In this document: one piece after another, positions 1 through 8,442 of the stretch
How the letters are laid out: each line of letters starts with the position of its first letter
How positions within the stretch are numbered: the stretch's first letter is position 1
Origin: Pseudoxanthomonas suwonensis
GTDB lineage: Bacteria; Pseudomonadota; Gammaproteobacteria; Xanthomonadales; Xanthomonadaceae
DNA: 64,000 nucleotides
NCBI RefSeq assembly: GCF_000972865.1
Contig: NZ_CP011144.1
Span: 1,736,001 to 1,800,000, forward strand
Direction: 5' to 3'
The notes under the pieces: model-generated
Seen by the model: only the letters and a program-made list of their open reading frames with translations
The model's database searches: none
What the model was told of the DNA's origin: nothing
Translations under genes and position numbers: made by a program

Positions 1-528
1 GCCGTGCAGCGCGTCGGCCACCTTCTGGGCGAACTCCGCGTCGGCGCCGTGCACGGTCACCGCGGTCGGCAGGCCCAGCGCGACCTCCTTGGCGAAGGAC
101 GGGCCGGTGACCACCGCCAGCGGCACCTCGGGACCGAGCACGTCCTCGGCGACTTCGTGCAGGAAACGGCCCGAACCGGGCTCGAAGCCCTTGGTCGCCC
201 AGGCCACGCCGGCACCGGCCGGCAGTAGCGGCTTGAGTGCGTGCAGGGTCTCGGTGAAGGCGTGCGAGGGCACCACCACCAGCACCCAGTGGCAGCCGGC
301 GAGGGCTTCGGCCAGGTCGGTGGTGGCGCGCAGCGCGGCCGGCAGTTCGATGCCGGGCAGGTAGCGCGGGTTCTGGTGGTCGCGGTCGATCGCCGCGACC
401 ATCGCCGGGTCCCGGCCCCACAGGGTGGTGGCCAGGCCGTTGCGCGCGGCCAGGGTGGCCAGCGCCGTACCCCAGGAACCGGCGCCCAGGACCGCCAGGG
501 TGTCGGGCACGGCAACTCCCGCGGTCAT
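1..528 (-). CDS. gpsA: Glycerol-3-phosphate dehydrogenase [NAD(P)+], partial (N-terminal 176 residues)
   Basis: GpsA reduces dihydroxyacetone phosphate to sn-glycerol 3-phosphate, the backbone for phospholipid synthesis, in the cytoplasm. The reading frame is open from an ATG at 528 to the window edge, so about half of a usual 330-340-residue protein is seen. Residues about 12-22 hold the dinucleotide-binding loop [12 protein letters not shown]. Further on come TKGFEPG, with the substrate-binding lysine, and TGPSFAKEV, a GpsA signature. It lies 22 bases after the secB stop on the same strand, the same secB-gpsA order as in enterobacteria, so co-transcription is likely. The C-terminal substrate domain is outside the window. 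Identity is secure; only completeness is unknown. Confidence 0.95.
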   Translation of the reverse strand, partial: MTAGVAVPDTLAVLGAGSWGTALATLAARNGLATTLWGRDPAMVAAIDRDHQNPRYLPGIELPAALRATTDLAEALAGCHWVLVVVPSHAFTETLHALKPLLPAGAGVAWATKGFEPGSGRFLHEVAEDVLGPEVPLAVVTGPSFAKEVALGLPTAVTVHGADAEFAQKVADALHG

Positions 529-550
529 GGGCCGGCGCCGGGTTCCGGGA

Positions 551-1081
551 TCAGGCGTTGCCGACCGGCTCGGCAGCGGCGGCTTCGTCGGTCGCGGCGG
601 CCTGCTGCTGGCGCTGGCGCAGGGTCTCGGCGTACAGCGCGTCGAAGTTGATCGGCTGCAGCAGGAACGGCGGGAAGCCACCGGCCTGGATCAGCTCGCC
701 GACGGTCTGGCGCACGTACGGGAACAGGATGTTCGGGCACTGGGTGCCCAGCAGCACGTCGATCGCCTGCGGCTGCAGGCCGACCAGGCCGAACACGCCG
801 GCCTGCTCCACTTCGGCCACGTAGGCGGTCTTGTCGCCGACCTTGCAGGTCAGGGTGACGGTCAGCACGACCTCGAACAGGGCCTCGTTCAGGCGCTGCA
901 CGCGCTGGTTGAGGTTGAGCTGCAGGTCCGGCTGGCCCTGCTCGCTGAAGATCGCCGGCGCACCGGGAGCCTCGAAGGAAACGTCCTTGACGTAGATCTT
1001 CTCGACGCTGAAAGCGGGGCCAGCGGCAGCGGCGTCCTGCTGGGCGGGGGCGGCAGCGCCGTTGGTGGTTTCGTCGGACAT
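551..1081 (-). CDS. secB: Protein-export chaperone SecB
   Basis: SecB is the tetrameric cytoplasmic chaperone that keeps precursor proteins unfolded and hands them to SecA for Sec export. The 176-residue product contains the family core: [19 protein letters not shown] near residues 24-42, [10 protein letters not shown], and the [28 protein letters not shown] segment near residues 113-138. It is about 20 residues longer than the E. coli protein because of Ala-rich tails at both ends, which is common in Xanthomonadaceae. It sits between a rhodanese gene and gpsA, matching the yibN-(grxC)-secB-gpsA order of enterics, but the glutaredoxin gene grxC is absent here. The ATG at 1081 is chosen because the conserved core begins shortly after it. 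Confidence 0.96.
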   Translation of the reverse strand: MSDETTNGAAAPAQQDAAAAGPAFSVEKIYVKDVSFEAPGAPAIFSEQGQPDLQLNLNQRVQRLNEALFEVVLTVTLTCKVGDKTAYVAEVEQAGVFGLVGLQPQAIDVLLGTQCPNILFPYVRQTVGELIQAGGFPPFLLQPINFDALYAETLRQRQQQAAATDEAAAAEPVGNA

Positions 1082-1144
1082 TTCACAAACTCCAGGAATA
1101 CTTGAGGAACGATCAGCGCGATCGGGAAGAACCCCGGATTATGG

Positions 1145-1162
1145 CACGCCCGCGCGGGCGTG
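1145..1162 (-). terminator. 18-bp perfect palindrome after the rhodanese gene
   Basis: CACGCCCGC followed at once by its reverse complement lies ten bases past the stop of the minus-strand rhodanese gene and before secB. It could end or attenuate transcription entering secB. There is no T-run, so Rho-independent function is only possible. Confidence 0.4.
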
Positions 1163-1171
1163 GCAGGGCGG

Positions 1172-1609
1172 TCAGGCGCGGCCCTTGACCAGCGGCAGCC
1201 CGGCCGCATCCCAGGCGGCGGTGCCGCCGTCGAGCCAGTAGACCTGCTCGAAACCGGCCTTCTTGAGCTTCCTGGCGGCGGTGGCCGAGGCCATGCCGTT
1301 GCGGCACACCAGCACCACCGGCGACTGCTTCCTGGCAGCCAGCAGCTTGCCCTGCGGGTCGAACTGGCTGGGGATCAGGTTGCGGCTGCCCGGGATGTGG
1401 CCCTTCTCGAAGTCGCCGATCGCCGACAGGTCCACCACCAGCGCGTTCTCCTGGTTGACCAGGGTGGTCAGGCCGGCCGGCTTGAGCGCCTTGTAGCCGC
1501 GGAACAGGCGGGCGACCTCGGTGTAGACGATGGCCACGGTCAGGCCCGCCAGTGCCAGCGACAGCATCGGGTGGCGGCCGAAGAAGGCCATCAGGGTCTC
1601 GAAATTCAC
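1172..1609 (-). CDS. Membrane-anchored rhodanese-like protein (YibN type)
   Basis: This is a single rhodanese domain behind one N-terminal membrane segment, the layout of E. coli YibN. Residues about 13-31 form the hydrophobic anchor. The rhodanese fold follows from about residue 45, with VVDLSAIGDFEKGHIPGS and the active-site loop VCRNGMASA, whose cysteine is residue 102 of 145. Such proteins bind or transfer sulfane sulfur; the physiological partner is unknown. It lies directly upstream of secB on the same strand, as yibN does in enterics, which supports an ancient link to membrane protein biogenesis (context only). A palindrome separates it from secB. Family identity is firm, the substrate is not known. 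Confidence 0.88.
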   Translation of the reverse strand: MNFETLMAFFGRHPMLSLALAGLTVAIVYTEVARLFRGYKALKPAGLTTLVNQENALVVDLSAIGDFEKGHIPGSRNLIPSQFDPQGKLLAARKQSPVVLVCRNGMASATAARKLKKAGFEQVYWLDGGTAAWDAAGLPLVKGRA

Positions 1610-1673
1610 GGCGGTCCGGAGCGGCAGCGGGAAAGGGCGGCGATTGTCGCACAGGCGCCCGCCGGCGCCGACG

Positions 1674-2105
1674 CTAGCTGCCGTCCCAGAAGTCCGGCAG
1701 TCCGGCCACCTGCCACCAGCGCTTGGCCTGGGGATCCCAGCGCCAGCGTTCCTGGTAGCGGACGGTGCGCTCGGCCTGGGTGTGGCGGTTGACCACGCCG
1801 ATCTCGACCGTGCGCACCACGGTACCGTCGTCCAGCGCGCCGTTGCCGCCCTCGCGATAGCTGGAAACCTGCAGCTGGCGATAGCGTTCCAGCTCCAGGT
1901 CGGTCAGCGGATGCTCGGCGCGCACGGCCGGGTCGACCAGTTGCCAGGCCGCCTCGAAGTCGCTCCAGCGCACCGCCGAGGCGAAGGCCGACTGGACCTG
2001 TTCGAGCTTGGACCGCTGGCGAGCGCCGACCGCGTCCGCCGGCGCGGCCAGGACCGTCAGCAGGACGAACAGCAACAGGGACAGGAGGGCGCGCATCGGA
2101 GCCAT
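1674..2105 (-). CDS. Small exported protein of unknown function
   Basis: This 143-residue protein starts with a clear Sec signal peptide: MAPMRA, a leucine/valine-rich core to about residue 20, and an ADA cleavage site near residue 25. The mature part is rich in charged and aromatic residues (RYQERWRWDPQAKRWWQVAGLPDFW near the C-terminus) and resembles the small NTF2-like or DUF4440-like proteins in overall size, but no diagnostic motif is visible. It is predicted to be periplasmic. It is separated by 65 bases from the rhodanese gene downstream. An alternative start is the second methionine, three codons on. I do not recognise a function. Confidence 0.7.
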   Translation of the reverse strand: MAPMRALLSLLLFVLLTVLAAPADAVGARQRSKLEQVQSAFASAVRWSDFEAAWQLVDPAVRAEHPLTDLELERYRQLQVSSYREGGNGALDDGTVVRTVEIGVVNRHTQAERTVRYQERWRWDPQAKRWWQVAGLPDFWDGS

Positions 2106-2129
2106 GCTAGCAGGACCGGCGCCCGTGCC

Positions 2130-2585
2130 TCATCCGCGTGCCAGGGCCACGAAGCGGCCGCTGAAACGGGTCGCCTCGCCACCGTCGGGCAGGCGCACGC
2201 AGGCGGCGATCCGGCAGCGCGCGCGGCCGCGCTGGCGGAAGGTGGCCACGAAGGTGGCCCAGTCGCCCTCCTCCAGCCAGGCCTCGGCGAGCAGCGCGTC
2301 CTCCAGCGGCGCCAGGTAGCGGACCTGGCTGTCGGCGACGTAGACGTCGGCCGCCAGCCCGGCGCCGGCCAGGCGCCGGGTGGCCAGGCCCCAGCCGGCC
2401 AGGGTCATCAGCGAGACCAGGCTGCCGCCAAAGGCCGAGCCCTTGTCGTTGACGTTGGGCGCCAGCGGCGCGCGCAGCTGCAGGCGGCCGTCGGACTCGC
2501 CGAGCACTTCGACCTGCATCGACCGTACCTGCGGGATCGATTGCAGGTGCGCGCGCAGCGCGTCCAGGGAGTCGTTCGGTTGCAT
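2130..2585 (-). CDS. Hotdog-fold thioesterase, YiiD C-terminal-domain family
   Basis: The 151-residue product matches the stand-alone form of the thioesterase domain found at the C-terminus of E. coli YiiD (FabY): N-terminal helix, then PLAPNVNDKGSAFGGSLVS near residues 40-58, which is the family's signature loop, and YVADSQVRYLAPLEDALLA in the second half. Proteins of this family hydrolyse acyl thioesters, probably acyl-CoA or acyl-ACP; the natural substrate is not known. The ATG at 2585 is used because the stretch upstream has no family similarity and lies in the divergent promoter region shared with hemD, 55 bases away. It ends 24 bases before the start of the small exported protein gene. 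Confidence 0.85.
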   Translation of the reverse strand: MQPNDSLDALRAHLQSIPQVRSMQVEVLGESDGRLQLRAPLAPNVNDKGSAFGGSLVSLMTLAGWGLATRRLAGAGLAADVYVADSQVRYLAPLEDALLAEAWLEEGDWATFVATFRQRGRARCRIAACVRLPDGGEATRFSGRFVALARG

Positions 2586-2640
2586 CGTGTTCCGTGGGAG
2601 ATGCGCGCGGCGTCGCGCGCGGGGCCCGCATAATGCCGCA

Positions 2641-3402
2641 ATGCCCGCGCCACGTCCGCCCGCCTGGTACCTGGTCTCGCTGCGTGCGCAGGGCGAGCAT
2701 GCCGCGCTGCGCCGCGCCGCCGCGCGCCACGGCGGCGGCCTGCTGCCGCTGTCGCCGTGGCGGCTGCAACCCCGGCAGGACGCGGCCAGCCGCCAGGCGC
2801 TCGAACGCGCCCTGCAGGCGCCGGTGCTGGTATTCACCAGTCCGGCGGCGGTGCGCGCGGCGGCGGCGCTGGTCCGGCTCGACCCGCGGCCGGACCAGCA
2901 CTGGCTGGCAGTGGGCGCCGGCACCGCCGCGGCCCTGCGCCGCGCCGGCATCGCCGGGACGCAGGCCCCGGCCCGGATGGACAGCGAGGGCCTGCTGGCG
3001 ATGCCGGCGCTGGCGGCGGCTGGCCAGGTCGGCCTGGTCACCGCGCCGGAAGGCCGTGGCCTGCTCGCCGCCACGCTCGCCGCACGCGGCGTCGCGATCG
3101 AACGTGCCGACGTCTACGAACGCGTGCCGCTGCCGTTGCGCGCATCGGCCCTGGCCCGGCTGGCGGCGCTGGATGCCCCGGCCGGCCTGGCCCTGAGCAG
3201 CGGCCAGGCATTGCGCATGGTGCTGACCAGCCTGCCCCCCGACCTGCAGGCGCGGTTGCGGCAGGCGACGGCGGTGGTGGCCAGCCAGCGCCTGGCCGAC
3301 CTCGCCGGCGAACTGGGCTGGCGGCGGATCGTGCTCGCCGGCAGCCCCCGCCCGGCGGCGCTGGCCGGTACCGCCGCGCAGGCGGTCGCGACCAAGGTCT
3401 GA
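2641..3402 (+). CDS. hemD: Uroporphyrinogen-III synthase
   Basis: HemD cyclises hydroxymethylbilane to uroporphyrinogen III, the branch-point of heme, siroheme and cobalamin synthesis. The family is very divergent; here the call rests on length (253 residues), the LVFTSPAAVRAAAAL segment near residue 61, VGAGTAAALRRAGI near 92, the hinge LVTAPEGRGLLAATLAARG, and YERVPLPL near 160, all in the usual order for a two-lobed HemD. The hemX and hemY genes follow on the same strand, the classic hemD-hemX-hemY order (hemC is not in the window). The ATG at 2641 is preceded by the divergent intergenic region with the thioesterase gene. Confidence 0.88.
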   Translation: MPAPRPPAWYLVSLRAQGEHAALRRAAARHGGGLLPLSPWRLQPRQDAASRQALERALQAPVLVFTSPAAVRAAAALVRLDPRPDQHWLAVGAGTAAALRRAGIAGTQAPARMDSEGLLAMPALAAAGQVGLVTAPEGRGLLAATLAARGVAIERADVYERVPLPLRASALARLAALDAPAGLALSSGQALRMVLTSLPPDLQARLRQATAVVASQRLADLAGELGWRRIVLAGSPRPAALAGTAAQAVATKV

Positions 3403-3518
3403 ACCACGCGCCGCTTGCGGCTGCGGGGACGCCAAGCGATGCTTTCGCACAGGGCCGCCAGTGCGAAACGCGTCACGGTTGACTGGGCGAAGGCGGCCAC
3501 CCGCACAAGGATGCTGCC

Positions 3519-4508
3519 GTGAACGATGTTTCCGCCGCCGCCCCCCGCCGCGTCCCCTGGCGCGTGCTCGTGCCGGCCCTGCTGGTGCTGGCGCTCGGCG
3601 TGGCCGGCTGGTCCGGCTGGCGCCACTGGCAGGAACGCGCGCAGCAGGCGCAGGAACGCGCGCAGGAGGACGCTCGCCAGATCGACGCGCTCGGCCAGCG
3701 CCTGGATACGCTGCGCGGCGACCTGCGCGCGCAGGGCCGCCTGCTGCAGGATGCGGCCGCCTCCAACCGCATCCTGCGCGACGAAGTGCTCGGCCTGGGC
3801 CAGCGCAACGCGCTGCTGGAGGACGCCGTCGCCCGGCTCGACGCCAGCGCGCGCGAAGGCCACCAGGCGCTGCGCCTGGACGAGGCCGAACTGCTGCTGG
3901 TGCTGGGCGCCCAGCGCCTGCACGTGGCCGGCGACCTGGACGGCGCGCGCCGCGCCTACGCGCTGGCCGCCGGCGTGCTGGACCGCCTCGACGACCCGGC
4001 GGTGCGCAACCTGCGCCAGGCCCTGGCCGCCGAGCGCGATGCGCTCGATGCGCTGGGCCCGGGGCCGCGCGCCGAAGCACTGCAGCGACTGCAGGCGCTG
4101 GAGGCCAGGCTCGCCGGACTGCCGCACGAAGTGCCCGCCGCCGACACCTCGGCCGCGAAGCGGCCGCTGTGGCAGCGCCTGCTTTCGCCACTGCTGGAGA
4201 TCCGCCCGGCCGGCGGCCATGCACTGATGGCCGACGCCGAACGTCGCGAGGGCGAGGACGCCTTGCAGGTCGAGCTGACCCTGGCCCGCGCCGCGCTCGA
4301 GCGCGGCGACGTTGACGGTTTCCACACCGCGCTGAACCGCAGCGCGCGGTGGATCGGCCGGTTGTGGCCCGATTCACCCGCGCTGCGCGAGGTTCGCGGC
4401 GAACTGGAATCGTTGCGCGAAGCGCCGCTGCAGCCGCAGTCGCCGCTGCTCGACAGCACCCTGCAGCAGCTGCGCGCCGTGCGCGACGGGAAGGAGGCCG
4501 GCAGATGA
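3519..4508 (+). CDS. hemX: HemX-like membrane protein
   Basis: HemX is an inner-membrane protein of unknown biochemical role encoded with hemD and hemY; an old annotation as a uroporphyrinogen III methylase is not supported by its sequence. The 329 residues show a single N-terminal membrane segment (about 13-32, VLVPALLVLALGVAGWSGW) followed by a long charged coiled coil (about 37-100) and an Ala/Leu-rich helical periplasmic domain with the family segment LDEAELLLVLGAQRLHVAGD near residue 120. The stop codon overlaps the hemY start (ATGA at 4505-4508), so the two are translationally coupled. About 116 bases separate it from hemD. Confidence 0.87.
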   Translation: MNDVSAAAPRRVPWRVLVPALLVLALGVAGWSGWRHWQERAQQAQERAQEDARQIDALGQRLDTLRGDLRAQGRLLQDAAASNRILRDEVLGLGQRNALLEDAVARLDASAREGHQALRLDEAELLLVLGAQRLHVAGDLDGARRAYALAAGVLDRLDDPAVRNLRQALAAERDALDALGPGPRAEALQRLQALEARLAGLPHEVPAADTSAAKRPLWQRLLSPLLEIRPAGGHALMADAERREGEDALQVELTLARAALERGDVDGFHTALNRSARWIGRLWPDSPALREVRGELESLREAPLQPQSPLLDSTLQQLRAVRDGKEAGR

Positions 4509-5767
4509 AACCCTATCGTTGGCTCGTGGCCATGCTGGTGGTCGCCGTGCTCGGCGTGATCGGCGCGCAATGGCTGGCGCAGCAGGAGCAGTCCGGACTG
4601 GGCCAGGTGATCGTGCGCACCGGCGGCTACGACTACAGCACCACCTTGCCGCGCGCGATGCTGCTGCTGGTGCTGGCGTGGCTGGCGCTGGGTTTCCTGT
4701 GGTCGCTGCTGCGCCTGCCGTTCCGGGCATGGGGCCGCTACCGCGAGCGCCAGGGCCGCGCGCGCCTGATCGAAGGTCTGCGCGCGCTGCAGGGCGGGCA
4801 CTGGCTGCGCGCCGAGCGCCTGCTGGCCGGCGCGGTCGACGATCCGGAAGTCGGCGCGATTGCCGCCGCCGCCGCGGTGCGCGCCGCCGACGGCCGTGGC
4901 GACGAAGCCGCCGCGCAGGCTTGGCTGACCGCGCTGGCCGCGCGCGATCCGGCCGCGCACGCGATGCTGTCGGCCGAGCGCCTGCTCGAACGCGGCCTGC
5001 CGGTGGACGCGATCAACGCCCTGGACGTGGCGACCGCGCAGCCGCTGCCGCCGCGCGGCCTGCTGCTGCGCGTGCGTGCGCTGCAGGCGATCGGCCGCGC
5101 CGGCGAGGCCTATGGTCTGCTCGGCGCGCTGCGCCAGCAGGCAGCGTTGCCGGAAGCGGACCTGGCGCGGCTGGAGATGGAGCTGGCCACCGGCTCGCTG
5201 CGCGAAGCCGCCGACGCCAACCTGCTGGCCGAATACTGGGAGGCCATGCCCAAGCCGCTGCGCACCGAGCCAGTGGTGGTCGCCGCCTACGCCGAGCGCG
5301 CCGCCGCGCTGCGCTGGGACGAGGCCGCGCTGCGCCACCTCGAGCAGGCGCTGGACGCGCGCTGGGACGAATCGCTGGCCGACCTGTACGGCCGCCTCGC
5401 GATCGGCCACGTCGACTCGCGCCGCGCCAGCGCCCAGCGCTGGCTGCAGGCGCACCCGGCCAGCCCCGCGCTGCTGGTGACCCTGGCGCGGCTGGCGCGC
5501 AAGCAGGGCCAGTGGCTGCAGGCCCAGGACTTCCTGCACCGCGCCCTGGCCCAGGGCGCCGGCGCCGACGCCTGGGAAGAGATGGGTGCCGGCTTCGCCG
5601 CCGCCGGCGACGAGGCGCTGGCCCGCCGTGCCTACGCCAACGCCCTGCACGCCGCGCGCGGCGAGGCGGCCGAGGAACTGCCCGGCCGCGACCTGCGCGA
5701 GAAGATCTACGACCGCGCCGTGGTCGAGGACCGCGACGAACACGGCATCCCGCGGCTCAAGGAGTAA
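4505..5767 (+). CDS. hemY: HemY protein (TPR membrane protein of the heme cluster)
   Basis: This is the gammaproteobacterial HemY, an inner-membrane TPR protein linked genetically to porphyrin metabolism, not the protoporphyrinogen oxidase of the same name. The 420-residue protein has two membrane segments (about residues 5-25 and 42-64) joined by the conserved DxGxVxVRTGGYDYSTTL-like loop, then helical repeats to the C-terminus. The ATG at 4505 overlaps the hemX stop by four bases and is chosen over upstream in-frame codons because the membrane segment begins at once after it. A family B palindrome follows the stop and may end the operon. Confidence 0.9.
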   Translation: MKPYRWLVAMLVVAVLGVIGAQWLAQQEQSGLGQVIVRTGGYDYSTTLPRAMLLLVLAWLALGFLWSLLRLPFRAWGRYRERQGRARLIEGLRALQGGHWLRAERLLAGAVDDPEVGAIAAAAAVRAADGRGDEAAAQAWLTALAARDPAAHAMLSAERLLERGLPVDAINALDVATAQPLPPRGLLLRVRALQAIGRAGEAYGLLGALRQQAALPEADLARLEMELATGSLREAADANLLAEYWEAMPKPLRTEPVVVAAYAERAAALRWDEAALRHLEQALDARWDESLADLYGRLAIGHVDSRRASAQRWLQAHPASPALLVTLARLARKQGQWLQAQDFLHRALAQGAGADAWEEMGAGFAAAGDEALARRAYANALHAARGEAAEELPGRDLREKIYDRAVVEDRDEHGIPRLKE

Positions 5768-5772
5768 CCAGC

Positions 5773-5880
5773 CCCGTCGTTCAGGCGAATGCCGGGACCC
5801 AGTGCCTTACCTTTAGCGGACGCCTGTTGACCCGCCGAAAGCGGAAGTCGCTGGGTCCCGGCATTCGCCGGGACGACGGG
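5773..5880. repeat. Family B paired palindrome between hemY and the thiolase gene
   Basis: A 30-base terminal word (GTCGT..GGCGAATGCCGGGACCCAG type) at 5773-5802 recurs as its inverse at 5850-5880, and each end is itself a GGCGAATGCC-type hairpin. It lies between convergent genes, so it can act as a bidirectional transcript end. Related copies lie at 9152-9330, 11928-12044 and 63522-63547. Confidence 0.8.
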
Positions 5881-5951
5881 AGTCGGGAACGCGTGGATGC
5901 CGGCGCACTCGCGCCGCCACACGTGGCCGCGAACCAGCGGCGGACGGTGGC

Positions 5952-7229
5952 TCAGCGCTCGACGATCGCCACCACGCCCATGCCGCCGGCGGTGCAGATC
6001 GAGATCAGCGCGCGGCCGCCACCGCGCTCTTCGAGCTGCTTGGCGGCCGTCGCCACCACCCGCGCGCCGGTGGCGGCGAAGGGATGACCGGTGGCCAGCG
6101 AGGAGCCGACCGGGTTGATCTTCTCCGGGTCGATCCGGCCCAGCGGCGCGTCCAGGCCGAGGCGGTTGCGGCAGTAGTCCTCGCTCTCCCAGGCGCGCAG
6201 CGTGCACAGCACCTGCGCGGCGAAGGCCTCGTGGATCTCGTACAGGTCGAAGTCCTGCAGGGTCAGGCCGTTGCGCTTGAGCATCTCCGGCACGGCCACG
6301 GTCGGCGCCATCAGCAAGCCTTCGCCGTGGACGAAGTCCACCGCGGCCACGTGCGCGTCCTTCAGGTAGGCCAACGGCTCGTGGCCGCGGCTGCGCGCCC
6401 ACTCCTGGGACGCCAGCAGCACCGCCGCGGCGCCGTCGGTGAGCGGGGTCGAATTGGCCGCGGTCAGGGTGCCGCGGCCGGAGACCTTGTCGAACGCCGG
6501 CTTGAGCGTGGCCAGCTTCTCCAGGGTGGTGTCCGGGCGCAGGATGTTGTCGCGCTCCACCCCGCGGAACGGCGCGATCAGGTCGGCGAAGAAACCGCGC
6601 TCGTAGGCCGCGGCCAGCTTGCGGTGCGAGGACACCGCCCACTCGTCCTGCGAGTCGCGCGCGATGTTCCACTGCTTGGCCATGTCCTCGCAGTGGTCGC
6701 CCATGCTCTTGCCGGTGCGCGGCTCGGCCACGCCGGGGAAATCGGGCTTGAGCTCGGCGAACTTGAAGCCCTTGAACGCGGCGATCTTGTCCTTGGTGGT
6801 CTTGGCCCGGTTGGCCGCCAGCAGGCGCGCGCGCAGCTTCCTGCCATAGACGATTGGCACGTCGGAGGTGGTGTCCGAACCGCCGCCGATGCCCGACTCG
6901 ATCTGCCCGGCCGCGATCTTGTTGGCGATGGTGACGATCGAATCCAGGCTGGTGCCGCAGGCGCGCTGCAGGGTGATGCCCGGGGTGAGCGGCGACAGGC
7001 CCGACGACAGCGCCGCCTCGCGGCCCAGGTTCCAGTCCGACGAGTGCTTGATCACCGCACCCATCGCCACCTCGCCCAGCTGCTGGCCGTGCAGGCCGAA
7101 GCGCTCGACCAGCGCGCCCAGGGTCCGCACCGACATGCCGAGGTTGCCGACGTCCGCGTAGGCGGTGTTCTGGCGGCAGAACGGGATGCGGACGCCGCCG
7201 AGGATGGCGACGGGACGGGCGGCTGGCAT
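5952..7229 (-). CDS. Acetyl-CoA C-acyltransferase (thiolase)
   Basis: Thiolases cleave 3-ketoacyl-CoA with CoA in beta-oxidation or condense two acetyl-CoA. The 425-residue protein has all catalytic elements: nucleophile Cys91 in LQRACGTSLD, the EIHEAFAAQ motif with the active-site histidine near residue 335, GHPFAATGAR near 386, and the second cysteine in SICTAGGMGV close to the C-terminus. Its length and the insertion after residue 130 (GRKLRARLLAANRAKTTKD) resemble the FadI branch more than PhaA-type acetyltransferases, so a degradative role is favoured, but no fadJ partner is adjacent. It stands alone, convergent with hemY and divergent from the next gene. Confidence 0.9.
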   Translation of the reverse strand: MPAARPVAILGGVRIPFCRQNTAYADVGNLGMSVRTLGALVERFGLHGQQLGEVAMGAVIKHSSDWNLGREAALSSGLSPLTPGITLQRACGTSLDSIVTIANKIAAGQIESGIGGGSDTTSDVPIVYGRKLRARLLAANRAKTTKDKIAAFKGFKFAELKPDFPGVAEPRTGKSMGDHCEDMAKQWNIARDSQDEWAVSSHRKLAAAYERGFFADLIAPFRGVERDNILRPDTTLEKLATLKPAFDKVSGRGTLTAANSTPLTDGAAAVLLASQEWARSRGHEPLAYLKDAHVAAVDFVHGEGLLMAPTVAVPEMLKRNGLTLQDFDLYEIHEAFAAQVLCTLRAWESEDYCRNRLGLDAPLGRIDPEKINPVGSSLATGHPFAATGARVVATAAKQLEERGGGRALISICTAGGMGVVAIVER

Positions 7230-7417
7230 GGGGCTACCTCAAGCAGAGTCCATTCGTGGGGGGCGGCCTGCATACGCGGCCGAATGCATAATGCGAGTGT
7301 AGCCCCGACCCGTCAGGCGGCCAATGATCCAGACCTACCCCGGCATGAATGGAGTTCCCGCGCACCGGCCCGGTGTGCGCCGCATCCCGCGGGCTACCCG
7401 CCCGGGGAGGCGCACGC

Positions 7418-8287
7418 ATGGCTGAGGTCGCGTTCAAGGGCGTGTTCGCGCTGGAACTGGCCGGCGGTGCCGCACCGGAGCTGGCGGCGTTGCCGCCGGA
7501 ACAGGCCGGCGAGCTGGCTGCCCGCGTCGGCCGCGACCTGGCCGCGCTGGTCGAGGGCGTGGCCGGACTGGACCTGGTGCTGGCGGCGGCGCATTTCGAC
7601 CCGGCCGAGGCGCTGCGCCCGGACTGGCCGCTGCACCGGCGGCTGCAGGAGTTGCAGGCGCGCGCGCCCGGGCGCGGCGAGGGACCGCGCGTGCTCGCCT
7701 TCGGCGCCGATGCCATCGGCGGGGTGCCGCTGCCGCTGCAGGCCGATCCGGCGCTGGCTGGCGGCGGCCTGCGCGTGCTGCCGTTCCTGCTGGTCGGCGC
7801 GGAAGACGCGGTCGTCGCGGTGGCCGAGGCGCTGGAGGAGAAGCTGCTGGCGCTGGGCATGGCCCAGCCCGACACCGCGCTGGCGGCGCAGGACGGCTTC
7901 GCCGCGCGGATCGAGCATGCGCGCTACCTCAGCGCCCACGACCTAGCGGCGATGATGGCGATGCAGTACGACCACCAGGGCCTGGCGCGGCTGTGGAACC
8001 TGGTCGAGGCCGCGCTGTTGTCGCCGCGGGCGGTGGAGTGGCTGGACGACGGCCCCGAGCCGCTGCTGCGGCTGGAGGGCGGCGAAGCGCGCCTGGCCCT
8101 GTTCGATCCCGCCGCCTGGTGCGTCCACTACGGGCACGGCCAGGGCGATTGCGAGCGCCTGCAGCGGGTGTACGAGCAGTTCCTCGCCCGCCAGCGCCAG
8201 TTCGCCGCGGTGCTCGAGGCGCACGGCATCCCCGTGCTGTACGTGCACTGCAACGGCCGCGACGACGCCCGCGAGCTGCTGTTGTAG
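7418..8287 (+). CDS. Unrecognised 289-residue protein
   Basis: I do not recognise this protein. The ATG at 7418 is preceded by a GGGGAGG ribosome site at 7404-7410, which decides the start over in-frame codons further up. No signal peptide or membrane segment is seen, so it is probably cytosolic. It opens with a beta-rich region (VAFKGVFALELAG), has an acidic and Ala-rich middle, and a C-terminal half with WCVHYGHGQGDCERLQRVYEQF and IPVLYVHCNGRD; two cysteines and several histidines there could bind metal (inference). The stop codon TAG at 8285-8287 is the TAG of a family A repeat. It is likely a lineage-restricted protein. Confidence 0.72.
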   Translation: MAEVAFKGVFALELAGGAAPELAALPPEQAGELAARVGRDLAALVEGVAGLDLVLAAAHFDPAEALRPDWPLHRRLQELQARAPGRGEGPRVLAFGADAIGGVPLPLQADPALAGGGLRVLPFLLVGAEDAVVAVAEALEEKLLALGMAQPDTALAAQDGFAARIEHARYLSAHDLAAMMAMQYDHQGLARLWNLVEAALLSPRAVEWLDDGPEPLLRLEGGEARLALFDPAAWCVHYGHGQGDCERLQRVYEQFLARQRQFAAVLEAHGIPVLYVHCNGRDDARELLL

Positions 8288-8379
8288 GAGCCGGGTTCAG
8301 CCGGCGACACGGCACGTTGGCGCAGGCGACTCCCTCGTTTTCCCGACGCCCGTGTCGCCGGCTGAACCCGGCTCCTACA
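8284..8379. repeat. Family A paired palindrome (GTAGGAGCC element)
   Basis: A 29-base word beginning GTAGGAGCCGGGTTCAGCCG (8284-8312) returns as its perfect inverse at about 8351-8379, with a roughly 40-base middle. The first TAG of the element is the stop codon of the preceding gene. It resembles the GTAG-type REP elements known from Stenotrophomonas and relatives. Confidence 0.85.
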
Positions 8380-8406
8380 ACACCACGCGCGCGCGGTTGG
8401 AGATGT

Positions 8407-8431
8407 CCGCCCCGGCATGCGCCCGGGGCGG
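8407..8431 (-). terminator. Hairpin after sodC
   Basis: CCGCCCCGG at 8407-8415 and its inverse at 8423-8431 flank a 7-base loop, 11 bases past the minus-strand sodC stop. No strong T-run follows. Confidence 0.5.
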
Positions 8432-8442
8432 AATACAACCGC

